A DNA stretch of 64,000 bases from Asaia bogorensis (GTDB taxonomy: Bacteria > Pseudomonadota > Alphaproteobacteria > Reyranellales > Reyranellaceae), in NCBI GenBank assembly GCA_945889625.1, contig CAMDCE010000001.1, positions 1 to 64,000 on the forward strand, written 5' to 3'. Positions 16,453 to 23,606 of this stretch are shown here, piece by piece. The position numbers were made by a program, and so were the translations under genes. How positions within the stretch are numbered: the stretch's first letter is position 1; each line of letters opens with the position of its first letter. The notes below the pieces were generated by a model. The model did not search any database. It saw only the letters and a list, made by a program, of their open reading frames with translations, and was not told the origin of the DNA.

Positions 16453-17190
16453 ATGCCCCGCCTTCGCATCATCCGCCCCAACTATTCCCAGTTGCCCGCC
16501 GTCGGCCGCCTCAGCCGCGAGGCGCGGCTGCTGCATATCCTGATGTGGCCGGTGGCCGACGACGCTGGCCGCCTGCGCTTCGACCCGGACGGACTGGTCG
16601 AACAGCTTTATCCGTTCGATACCGACGCGCCGATGCTGCTGGCATCGTGGCTCGACGAGCTGGAGCGCGAGGGCTGCATCGAGCGCTACGGCGTCGATGG
16701 CATTGCCTACCTGCGCGTCGTCCACTGGCGCCGGCTGCAGAGCATCCAGCATCCCAAGCGCAGCCGTTTGCCGGCGTCGCCCTCGGAGCCGGCCCATCAT
16801 GATCGTCATGACGATCATGAAGAATCGCCTGAAACCCAGACGGCACAGGCCTCCGAGGCCATTCTTCATGACGGCCTCTCCGATGAGGAAATCGCATTGC
16901 TGAGCCAGCCGGGCGAGATCACCCCGGCGCGCGTGCTCGGCTATCTCGATTTTGCGCTGCGCAAGTCGCTCGTCCACGACGACCCGGCTGCCCACACCCG
17001 CTGCATCGAACTGGCGGGCCGTCATGCCGGCCTGTGGGGCAATCGGGGCGCGGCGGCCGGCCGGAAAGAGACCACACCGCGCAGCAAGTCTCCCGACGAA
17101 CTGCTTCCGGGCGGAACGCCGGGTCCCGCCCCTGGCGGCGAGAGAGGGGGCAGCGCGCGAGGGGACAGCGCGCGAGGGGAGAGCGCATGA
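16453..17190 (+). CDS. Phage winged-helix DNA-binding/replication-type protein
   Basis: A 245-residue protein whose first 110 residues match the common phage helix-turn-helix module: it starts MPRLRIIRPNYSQL, then LSREARLLHILMWPVADDAGRLRFD, LEREGCIERYGVDG and VVHWRRLQSIQHPKRSRLP. The middle is acidic and His/Asp-rich, and a short helical domain follows at about 145-195. The low-complexity end has repeated ARGDSARGESA. The ATG at 16453 is chosen because family members start at this motif. The stop overlaps the terminase start (ATGA), showing a phage-style operon. Role in replication initiation is family inference. Confidence 0.72.
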   Translation: MPRLRIIRPNYSQLPAVGRLSREARLLHILMWPVADDAGRLRFDPDGLVEQLYPFDTDAPMLLASWLDELEREGCIERYGVDGIAYLRVVHWRRLQSIQHPKRSRLPASPSEPAHHDRHDDHEESPETQTAQASEAILHDGLSDEEIALLSQPGEITPARVLGYLDFALRKSLVHDDPAAHTRCIELAGRHAGLWGNRGAAAGRKETTPRSKSPDELLPGGTPGPAPGGERGGSARGDSARGESA

Positions 17191-18683
17191 CCGTCGACAA
17201 CGCCACCCTGCAGCGCTGGAAGGCGGCGCCCACGGACTTTGCGCGCGAGGTGTTCGGCGTCACCCCCGACGCGTGGCAGGACGAGGTACTGGAGGCCTTC
17301 CCGCACTGCCAGCGCCTGGCGATGAAGGCCTGCAAGGGGCCGGGCAAGACGGCGGTCGAGGCGTGGCTCGCCTGGAACTTCCTGGCGACGCGCCGCGACG
17401 CCAAGATCGCGGCGACCTCGATCACCGCCGACAACCTGCGGGACAATCTGTGGGCCGAGATGGCCAAGTGGCAGGCCTGCTCCGACTATCTCACCGACCA
17501 TTTCGAGTGGGGCCGCGAGCGCATATCGGCCCGCGCCCGGCCCGAGACCTGGTGGATGTCGGCGCGCACCTGGAACCGCACCGCCAACCCGCAGCAGCAG
17601 GGCAATACCCTGGCCGGCCTGCATGCCGACAACATCCTGTTCATCCTCGACGAGTCGGGCGGCATCCCGGACGCCGTGATGGCGACCGCCGAGGCGGCGC
17701 TGGCGTCGTGCATCGACGGCCACATCGTGCAGGCCGGCAATCCCACGCATCTCGACGGCCCGCTGTGGCGCGCCTGCACTTCGGAGCGACGGCTGTGGCA
17801 TGTCACGGAGATCACCGCCGATCCCGACGATGCAAGGCGCAGCACGCGCGTGAAGGCGGCATGGGCACGCGAGCAGATCGAGAAATACGGCCGCGACAAT
17901 CCCTGGGTGCTGATCAACGTGTTCGGCCGCTTCCCGCCGAGCGCGCTCAACACGCTGATCGGGCCGGACGACTGCAAGGAGGCCACGACGCGCGTCTACC
18001 GGCCCGAGGACTACGCGCGGGCGCCCAAGGTGCTGGGCGTCGACGTGGCGCGCTTCGGCGACGATGCCTCGGTGATCTTCCCGCGCCAGGGGCTCGTTGC
18101 CTTCACCCCGCTGAAGTACCGCAACTTCGACGGCAACCAGGGCGCCGGCGCCGTGGCGCGCAAGCTGCTGGACTGGAAGGCCGACGCGGTCTTCATCGAC
18201 GATACCGGCGGCTGGGGGGCGTCGTGGATCGACAACCTGCAGCGGCTCGGCCACTCCCCGATCGGCGTCGGCTTCGCCGCGCGGCCCAACGAACCGCGCT
18301 ACGACAACAAGCGCACCGAGATGTATTTCGAGGCGATCGAATGGATCAAGCGGGGCGGGGCGATCCCCGACGTGCCGGAGCTGATCGCCGCGCTCAGCCA
18401 GACGACCTACTCCTTCCGCGGCGACCGCCTGCTGCTCGAGCCGAAGGACCAGCTCAAGCTGCGGCTGGGCTATTCGCCCGACGACGCCGATGCCCTGGCA
18501 CTGACCTTCGCCCAGCCGGTGGCGAACCGGCCGGTCTATTACGACCGCACGGACGAGGGGATCGCCTTGATGGCGAGCCGTCGTCCCGGCATGTGCATCA
18601 CCGAATACGACCCGTTCGACAACGAACCGCGGCGCGACGGCAATTTCTGCATCACCGAGTACGATCCGTTCGAGGATGCTTAG
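17187..18683 (+). CDS. Phage terminase large subunit
   Basis: A 498-residue DNA-packaging motor. The ATPase has an atypical Walker A, CKGPGKT (49-55), and Walker B ILFILDE (150-156). The RNase H-like nuclease has acidic residues Asp286 (GVDVARFGDD), Asp338/339 (FIDDTGG) and the cluster at 432-435 (PDDADA), so both activities look intact. The start ATG at 17187 overlaps the preceding stop; a longer frame from 17022 runs through that gene and is rejected. The C-terminus carries a duplicated CITEYDPF segment (470-477 and 488-495). Portal, capsid and small terminase genes are absent, so it is an orphan remnant. Confidence 0.9.
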   Translation: MTVDNATLQRWKAAPTDFAREVFGVTPDAWQDEVLEAFPHCQRLAMKACKGPGKTAVEAWLAWNFLATRRDAKIAATSITADNLRDNLWAEMAKWQACSDYLTDHFEWGRERISARARPETWWMSARTWNRTANPQQQGNTLAGLHADNILFILDESGGIPDAVMATAEAALASCIDGHIVQAGNPTHLDGPLWRACTSERRLWHVTEITADPDDARRSTRVKAAWAREQIEKYGRDNPWVLINVFGRFPPSALNTLIGPDDCKEATTRVYRPEDYARAPKVLGVDVARFGDDASVIFPRQGLVAFTPLKYRNFDGNQGAGAVARKLLDWKADAVFIDDTGGWGASWIDNLQRLGHSPIGVGFAARPNEPRYDNKRTEMYFEAIEWIKRGGAIPDVPELIAALSQTTYSFRGDRLLLEPKDQLKLRLGYSPDDADALALTFAQPVANRPVYYDRTDEGIALMASRRPGMCITEYDPFDNEPRRDGNFCITEYDPFEDA

Positions 18684-18877
18684 GACAGGCAACTGTTCAA
18701 AGGGGACCCGGACCCTTGATCAAGCGCGGGGACCACGGGAGACGCCGGACAAGCCATAAGAGGCGGAGGGCCGGATCGAGCGTGGTGGGATGACGGTCCT
18801 TCCGTCCTCCCGACCGGAGGGCCCCTCGGACGCCTCGGGGCAGGCGACTTCGCTTCGGGCGCGGCCGACACGCGGCC

Positions 18878-19288
18878 TTACGACTGGCCGGCAATCAGTT
18901 GCCGGATCCGGCGTTCGAGCAGCGCGTGATCGTAGGGTTCCTCGTGGAACGGCCCCTCGGCGCAGAGCTTACCCGCTTCCTGGGCGGAGCGTTTCAGGCC
19001 GGACGTGAGGATGATCTTGGTGTCCGGCCGCTCGCGCCGGACCCACTGCGCGAGACCAAATCCACCGCCGGCGATGCCCACGTCGCTGAACACCACCGCG
19101 ATCTTGGCGTCGGTCTGCAGGATGCTCATCGCCTCGTCGACACCGGTGGCTTCGATCACCTTGAAGCCACAGTCGCGCAGATAGGCCGCGACGCTCATGC
19201 GGATCAGCACGTCCTTCTCGATCACCAGGACGATCGGTGAGGAAGCGGTGGACTTCGGGGGCGCGTCGACCGGGCTCATGGTGCGCAT
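18878..19288 (-). CDS. Single-domain response regulator-like protein, degenerate pocket
   Basis: A 136-residue CheY-like receiver with no output domain. Asp69 (FSDV) in the phospho-acceptor position and Thr95 (ILTSG) are kept, but the acidic pair is altered (VIEKD, Lys25 in place of the second acid) and the conserved lysine before the last proline is Glu117 (HEEPYD instead of xxKPY). It may bind partners without normal phosphorylation switching. The ATG at 19288 is used; an internal ATG at 19279 is also possible. It is divergent from a second receiver gene 161 bp away that keeps all these residues, and the two look like paralogues. Confidence 0.8.
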   Translation of the reverse strand: MRTMSPVDAPPKSTASSPIVLVIEKDVLIRMSVAAYLRDCGFKVIEATGVDEAMSILQTDAKIAVVFSDVGIAGGGFGLAQWVRRERPDTKIILTSGLKRSAQEAGKLCAEGPFHEEPYDHALLERRIRQLIAGQS

Positions 19289-19449
19289 AACGTAGGCAGA
19301 GGGTAAGGGTTGCTTCAACGCAAAAAAAGACTCCCGCGAGTCACAATTGCCGCAAAAACGCTTGCACGCCAACACAGCTTTCGCAAAATGCCGCGCCGCC
19401 TTCGCTTGCGGCTTTGTTGACGCTTTTTTTCGGGATCGGTAAGAGTGCC

Positions 19450-19857
19450 ATGAAAGAGAAGCGCAGGTTCGCGCCAGCGAGCGAGACCGGAATCCGGGCG
19501 CGGCCGACGATCCTGGTCGTCGAGGACGAAGTGCTGGTTCGCATCGCCGCCGCCGAATATCTCCGTGCGGCGGGCTATACGGTCATGGAAGCAGCGGACG
19601 CCGACGAGGCTATCCGGCTGATGACCGCCGCCCCGTCGATCGATCTCGTGTTCTCCGACGTCCACATGCCGGGCGCGATGGACGGCTACGGGTTGCGGGC
19701 CTGGATCCTCCGCGAACGCCCACGCGTCAAGGTTCTCCTGACGAGCGGTAGTATGCACGCCGGCGGCGGCAACGGCTCAGGCGGGCGGCACCTCATCGTC
19801 AAGCCCTACGCGTTCGGCGAGCTCGATCGCTGGATACGGGAACTGTTGGGATTGTAG
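19450..19857 (+). CDS. Single-domain response regulator (receiver only)
   Basis: A 135-residue CheY-like receiver. The acidic pair Glu25-Asp26 (VVEDE), phospho-acceptor Asp70 (FSDVHMPG), Thr98 (LLTSG) and Lys118 (IVKPY) are all present, so it should be phosphorylatable. It shares RERP-x-x-K-LLTSG with the divergent, degenerate receiver. A TTG start 36 bases upstream is possible but the ATG at 19450 is preferred. Family members of this size in alphaproteobacteria often work with hybrid or HWE kinases; no kinase gene is nearby. Confidence 0.85.
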   Translation: MKEKRRFAPASETGIRARPTILVVEDEVLVRIAAAEYLRAAGYTVMEAADADEAIRLMTAAPSIDLVFSDVHMPGAMDGYGLRAWILRERPRVKVLLTSGSMHAGGGNGSGGRHLIVKPYAFGELDRWIRELLGL

Positions 19858-19912
19858 GCGATCTCGCACCTAAAGCATGATCCGCGCAAGTCGGATCAGC
19901 TTGCTTCCCCTT

Positions 19913-20000
19913 CGCGGAGTCCGCGAAGGGGAAGTGTCGCGGTCATGCCGCGACGATGGGGTCATTGGCTAACCCCTCCGCCCGCGTAAGACGCGGGCAC
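19913..20000. repeat. Palindromic repeat, family A, inverted pair (degenerate)
   Basis: Begins with CTTCCCCTTCGCGGAGTCCG, continues with the hairpin GTCGCGG-TCATG-CCGCGAC and GATGGGGTCATTGG, then a shortened mirror half. Single-base changes in the outer arm (CTTCCCC/GGGGAAG) are compensated on both sides. Confidence 0.75.
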
Positions 20001-20004
20001 TTAC

Positions 20005-20102
20005 AGCGCGATGACTTTTGCTTCAGCCGTCGGCCCGGCTCCCGCAGCGAAGCGGTGCACGAGCCGGGCCGACGGCGCGATTCGAGGGAAAGTCATCGCG
20101 CT
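20005..20102. repeat. Palindromic repeat, family D, copy 1
   Basis: A 98-bp inverted repeat with ends AGCGCGATGACTTT and AAAGTCATCGCGCT and an inner stem GTCGGCCCGGCTC/GAGCCGGGCCGAC. The second copy at 56933-57030 has the same length and differs at five positions by eye. Confidence 0.8.
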
Positions 20103-20105
20103 TTA

Positions 20106-20135
20106 GGCGCTATGGCCGCTCGCGGCCATAGCGCC
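20106..20135. repeat. Perfect 13-bp hairpin
   Basis: GGCGCTATGGCCG and CGGCCATAGCGCC flank the loop CTCG. There is no T run on either side, so a classical terminator is not shown. It directly follows the family-D repeat. Confidence 0.6.
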
Positions 20136-20240
20136 GACTTGGCGGACTCCGCCAAGGAAGAGATCGAGAGAATTTCCTTCAGAGCGGCCGTCGATCGTCA
20201 GGCTGCCCGCTATTCCGCTGGGCCCGCCGACGGCGCCGCC

Positions 20241-20258
20241 CCCGGCGCGCGCGCCGGG
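20241..20258. terminator. 18-bp GC palindrome after the lipoprotein gene
   Basis: CCCGGCGCGCGCGCCGGG is a perfect palindrome 14 bases beyond the stop codon of the minus-strand lipoprotein gene. It could end or protect that mRNA, but no U tract follows. Confidence 0.35.
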
Positions 20259-20272
20259 CGCTCACTGCACCT

Positions 20273-20494
20273 TCACTGGCATCTGAAGATGGTCGTATCC
20301 ACCGTGTAGCGAATCTGCAGTACCGCCGTTTTGCCGTACTTCGCGCAATGTTTCTGAGCCGCGAGGGAAATCGTTCCCCGCGACGTGTAATCGCCGCCGA
20401 CGATGCTCACCCGGTTCTCATCACCCTGCTGGACTTCGGCGCAAGCGCACAGCAGCAAGGCCGCGATGGTCGCGATCGTGATGGTACGTTTCAC
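20273..20494 (-). CDS. Small predicted lipoprotein
   Basis: A 73-residue protein starting at a GTG: VKRTITIATIAALLLCAC is a lipoprotein signal with the likely modified cysteine at residue 18 (LCAC). The mature part is about 55 residues with two further cysteines (HCAKYGK and the C-terminal FRCQ), which could form a disulfide in the periplasm. An in-frame ATG 26 codons upstream would put a hydrophilic, proline-rich stretch before the signal and is rejected. Mature-domain motif GGDYTSRGTISLAAQKHC resembles small surface-lipoprotein domains, but no function is recognised. It lies 176 bp downstream of the LysE gene, same strand. Confidence 0.7.
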   Translation of the reverse strand: MKRTITIATIAALLLCACAEVQQGDENRVSIVGGDYTSRGTISLAAQKHCAKYGKTAVLQIRYTVDTTIFRCQ

Positions 20495-20670
20495 GCTGTC
20501 ACCGTCAGCCCCTGGATGGTCGGTTGGAAATTCAGCTTGTCGTTGGTCGCCCCAGGCGCCCGCATCGGGCACGAAGGAGCGGCGCGCAACCTACGGACGC
20601 CGCAACGCACGGTCAACCAGGCGCAGCCAGCGGGCACAGCCAGCGGGCTCCGTCACGCTCATGGGTTGCC

Positions 20671-21306
20671 TCAGGACGTGACCGGCCTTCCGGCATCGGC
20701 CAGCACTTTTCCGCCGAGACCGATGAAGCACACGCCGGCCGCCCTCTCTATCCAGTGCCGTGCCCGCTCAAAGCGGCGCATCACGGGGCCGGAGGACATG
20801 AAGAGGCTGACGCAGGAATACCAGGTCAGGGACGAAGCCGTCACAAGGGCGATCATGAGACCCATCAGCCAATGCGGCGTCGAGGCCGTGACGGCGGTCG
20901 CGAAGACGCTGGCGAACAGCACGATCGCCTTGGGATTGGTCAGGGTCACGAGAAAGCCGAAAAGTATGGCGCGCTTTCCGGGCGGCCGGGCCGTCGCCCG
21001 GTCGAGCTCGATTTCCCGGGGCTTGGCGCCGAGAAGCCTGATGCCGAGATAGATGAGATACGAGCCGCCCAGCACCCGCACGGTCCAGGTCAGCCACCGG
21101 TACTCCACCAGGATGGCGGACAGGCCGACCAGGCTGAGCGTTGCGTAGAGGCAAAGACCGAGCGAAACGCCGAGCGTCGTGAGAAGCCCGGTGCGTGTTC
21201 CGTGAGTCATGGAGGATCGAACGACGGCGACGAAATCCGGCCCCGGAAGAATGAGGGCGGGGATGAAGACGGCGAAAACGCCGATCAGAACCAGGGCGTA
21301 GTCCAT
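20671..21306 (-). CDS. LysE family amino-acid/homoserine exporter
   Basis: A 211-residue inner-membrane exporter of the LysE/RhtB family with about six helices. The N-terminal stretch FIPALILPGPDFVAVVRSS contains the family's conserved PGP motif after the first helix, followed by TGLLTTLGVSLG. GGAGCGG lies upstream of the ATG. Likely substrates are amino acids or derivatives such as homoserine lactone or threonine; this cannot be resolved by sequence. It is separated from the cinA-like gene by a family-B repeat pair. Confidence 0.85.
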   Translation of the reverse strand: MDYALVLIGVFAVFIPALILPGPDFVAVVRSSMTHGTRTGLLTTLGVSLGLCLYATLSLVGLSAILVEYRWLTWTVRVLGGSYLIYLGIRLLGAKPREIELDRATARPPGKRAILFGFLVTLTNPKAIVLFASVFATAVTASTPHWLMGLMIALVTASSLTWYSCVSLFMSSGPVMRRFERARHWIERAAGVCFIGLGGKVLADAGRPVTS

Positions 21307-21330
21307 GGAAATCCGCTCCTCCTACTGCAA

Positions 21331-21431
21331 CCCCCTCACCCCGCCTCTCCCCCTAGCGGGGGAGAGGAGCATGAAGGCTCTCATTTTTCATATTCCTCTC
21401 CCCCGCTAGGGGGAGAGGCTAGGTGAGGGGG
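21331..21431. repeat. Palindromic repeat, family B, inverted pair
   Basis: CCCCCTCACCCCGCCTCTCC with the hairpin CTCCCCC-TAGC-GGGGGAGAG on the left and the mirror CTCTCCCCCGC...GGGGGAGAGGCTAGGTGAGGGGG on the right, with about 30 AT-richer bases between. The same unit occurs singly at 14003-14043. Confidence 0.8.
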
Positions 21432-21442
21432 CCACGATGACT

Positions 21443-21925
21443 CTACGTCAACTGCTCATCCATCAGCTTGAGCGCTTCGGTCGCGAACGCCCGCATGTTG
21501 GCGACGCGGTCGGCCGATCCCGTGCGCAAGGTCCGCGCGACCTTGCCGCTGGGGCCGACGACGGCGACGCAGGTGTGGCCGGCGGGATCGCCGTAGGAAT
21601 TTCCCGTCGGACCCGAGGCGCCGGTTTCGGCCAGCCCCCAGGTCGTGCCCAGCCGCTCGCGCACCAGTTCGGCGGCCAGCGTCGCCCACGGCTCGGACGA
21701 CGAGCGGATGCCGGCGCGTTTCGAGGGCGTCGCGGTCAGGAAGGCCTCGCCCGCCGGGCGGGTGTAGACCACGGCGCCGCCCATGAAATAGGCCGAGGCG
21801 CCGGGCACCGCGAGCAGCACGGCGGAGATGAGGCCGCCCGCCGAGGATTCAGACACGCCGACGGTTTGCTTGCGCGCCTTCAGTTTGTCGCCAACGCGCT
21901 TGGCGAGCGGCAGCAGCGTGTCCAT
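21443..21925 (-). CDS. CinA C-terminal domain (PncC-like) protein
   Basis: A 160-residue stand-alone CinA C-terminal domain, the family of nicotinamide-nucleotide amidase PncC, which deamidates NMN in NAD recycling. SESSAGGLIS at residues 25-34 aligns with the ESCTGG active-site motif (Cys replaced by Ser, Thr by Ala). The lysine following the conserved tyrosine in YSNEAK is Gly59 here (YTRPAG). The loss of this lysine makes normal amidase activity doubtful. Three bases separate it from the upstream dioxygenase gene, so they are cotranscribed. Confidence 0.78.
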   Translation of the reverse strand: MDTLLPLAKRVGDKLKARKQTVGVSESSAGGLISAVLLAVPGASAYFMGGAVVYTRPAGEAFLTATPSKRAGIRSSSEPWATLAAELVRERLGTTWGLAETGASGPTGNSYGDPAGHTCVAVVGPSGKVARTLRTGSADRVANMRAFATEALKLMDEQLT

Positions 21926-21928
21926 GGC

Positions 21929-22279
21929 TCAGTCCTTCCTGCGATTGGTGAAGATGTCGAGCACCAGCGGCACGGATTTGCCGATCCACAGCGCACGGTC
22001 GCGATGGTCCTCGAGATCCTGGCCGGTGTTGGGATGGACGAACACGGTGAGCTCGCCGTGGTTCAGCGTCAGCCACGAGATCAGCGGGGCGAACTGGTCG
22101 TTCCTGAAGTGGACCTGGTAGCTGAACATCGGGTGCGGCCCGACCGGCTTCTCGTGGAAGCGGCCCATCTCGATGTCGAAGGTCTTTTCGATGCGCTCGC
22201 GCAGCGCCCAGGCGGCGTCGCGCGAAGCGGGGTCGAAATAGACGTGGGCGTGCCAGTCGTTGATTTGTGCGGGTTCCAT
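21929..22279 (-). CDS. DOPA 4,5-dioxygenase family protein
   Basis: A 116-residue protein of the DOPA 4,5-dioxygenase family, small ring-cleavage-type enzymes related to extradiol chemistry. DWHAHVYFD at residues 8-16 gives the family histidines His10 and His12, and GRFHEKPVGPHP gives the second conserved block with two more. Full family length. It is the first gene of a two-gene unit with the CinA-like protein, divergent from an acyl-CoA dehydrogenase pair. The substrate in bacteria is generally unknown. Confidence 0.82.
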   Translation of the reverse strand: MEPAQINDWHAHVYFDPASRDAAWALRERIEKTFDIEMGRFHEKPVGPHPMFSYQVHFRNDQFAPLISWLTLNHGELTVFVHPNTGQDLEDHRDRALWIGKSVPLVLDIFTNRRKD

Positions 22280-22363
22280 GCGCCGAGCCTAGCACATCCA
22301 TCCGCCCGCCTGTCGGAACCTCGAACCGTTCCCCGAACCGGGCGCGCTTGCTAGGGTCGGAGC

Positions 22364-23464
22364 ATGAACTTCGATTTCTCCGACGACCAGAAGCTGCTCA
22401 AGGAGCAGGTTCGCAAATTCCTCGCCGACAAGTGCCCGGCCAAGGTCGTGCGGCGCGTGCTCGACGGCAATGAATCGTTTGCCGACGAGGTCTGGAAGGG
22501 CCTGGTCGATCTCGGGGTGCCGGGGGTCGGCATCCCGGAGGAATATGGTGGCCTCGGCCTCTCGCCGCTCGAGCTCTGCGTCGTGGCCGAGGAGATCGGC
22601 CGGGCCGCCGCACCGGTGCCGTTCGACACCTCGGTGGTGCTGGCGACCGAAGCGCTGAAGCTCGCGGGCTCCGACGCACAGAAGAAGAAGTGGTTGCCGC
22701 TGCTGGCCGAGGGCAAGGCGATCGGCACGCTGGCCGTCGCCGAGGGCCCGCAGCCGCCCAAGCCGCGCAACGTGCTCACGACCTTCGGCGCCGGCCGGCT
22801 GAACGGCCGCAAGGTGCCGGTCGCCGATGGTGAGGCGGCGACCTTCGCGATCGTGGTGGCCAAGACCTCGCTGGTGCTGGTCGATCTGGGGCAAAAGTCT
22901 GTCGCCAGGAAGCGCGTCGAGACCATCGATCCGGCACGCAAGCACTGCGAGCTCACCTTCAACGACGCGACGGCCGAGTTGCTGGGCGGCGAGGGCGAGG
23001 GCTGGCGGCTGCTCGAGCGGCTGTACGACGCGGCGGCGATCTATTTCGCCTTTGCCCAGGTCGGCGGCGCCGAGGCCGCGATGTGGATGGCGCGCGACTA
23101 CGCGTTGCAGCGCCAGGCCTTCGGCCGCGCCATCGGCTCCTACCAGGCGATCAAGCACAAGCTCGCCGACTGCTACGTCAAGCTCGAGCTGGCGCGCTCC
23201 AATGCCTATTACGGCGCCATGATGCTCAGCGAAGGCGGCGCCGATCTGGCCGTTGCCGCGGCGGCAGCGCGCATCGCAGCGACCGAGGCCTACGACTTCG
23301 CGTCGAAGGAAAACATCCAGACCCACGGCGGCATCGGCTTCACCTGGGAGGCCGACACCCAGTTCCACTACCGCCGCGCCAGACTGATGGCGCTGTCGAT
23401 CGGCGGACCGATGGCCTGGAAGGACAAGCTGGTGACGCGGCTGGAACAGAAGAATGTGATGTAG
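22364..23464 (+). CDS. Acyl-CoA dehydrogenase, small partner
   Basis: A 366-residue FAD-dependent acyl-CoA dehydrogenase. The N-terminal helical domain begins MNFDFSDDQKLLKEQVR; the C-terminal helical domain has QAFGRAIGSYQAIKHKLAD and the segment HGGIGFTWEADTQ, which holds the likely catalytic base. The middle beta domain is short and divergent. A second acyl-CoA dehydrogenase follows after a family-A repeat. The layout resembles the paired small and large subunits known for pimeloyl-CoA-type dehydrogenases (PimD/PimC), so a heteromer is plausible. Substrate unknown. Confidence 0.88.
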   Translation: MNFDFSDDQKLLKEQVRKFLADKCPAKVVRRVLDGNESFADEVWKGLVDLGVPGVGIPEEYGGLGLSPLELCVVAEEIGRAAAPVPFDTSVVLATEALKLAGSDAQKKKWLPLLAEGKAIGTLAVAEGPQPPKPRNVLTTFGAGRLNGRKVPVADGEAATFAIVVAKTSLVLVDLGQKSVARKRVETIDPARKHCELTFNDATAELLGGEGEGWRLLERLYDAAAIYFAFAQVGGAEAAMWMARDYALQRQAFGRAIGSYQAIKHKLADCYVKLELARSNAYYGAMMLSEGGADLAVAAAAARIAATEAYDFASKENIQTHGGIGFTWEADTQFHYRRARLMALSIGGPMAWKDKLVTRLEQKNVM

Positions 23465-23475
23465 CTGATCAAACT

Positions 23476-23584
23476 CCTCCCCTTCGCGGATTCCGCGAAG
23501 GGGAGGTGTCGCCGCTTCGGCGACGGAGGGGTTCATGACCCCCTCAGTCCCGAAGACGGGACAGCTCCCCCGAAGACGGGGGAG
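23476..23584. repeat. Palindromic repeat, family A, inverted pair
   Basis: CCTCCCCTTCGCGG/CCGCGAAGGGGAGG, GTCGCCG-CTT-CGGCGAC and GGAGGGGTTCATGACCCCCTC, ending in CCCCCGAAGACGGGGGAG. It lies between the two acyl-CoA dehydrogenase genes and ends 22 bases before the second start codon. Confidence 0.82.
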
Positions 23585-23606
23585 CGTCCAGGGAAGGAGA
23601 CTCTTT

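Larger units (their letters stand above)
19858..20272. other. Repeat-filled intergenic region
   Basis: 415 bp with no gene: a family-A pair (19913-20000), a family-D palindrome (20005-20102), a perfect hairpin (20106-20135), a small stem TTGGCGG-ACT-CCGCCAA and an 18-bp GC palindrome (20241-20258). It lies between two genes whose 3' ends converge on it. Confidence 0.7.

Noticed and set aside
20621..20647. Short tandem repeat AGCCAGCGGGC twice in the gap before the lipoprotein gene
   Set aside because: Only two copies of 11 bases; no evidence of function and no coding frame that uses it.
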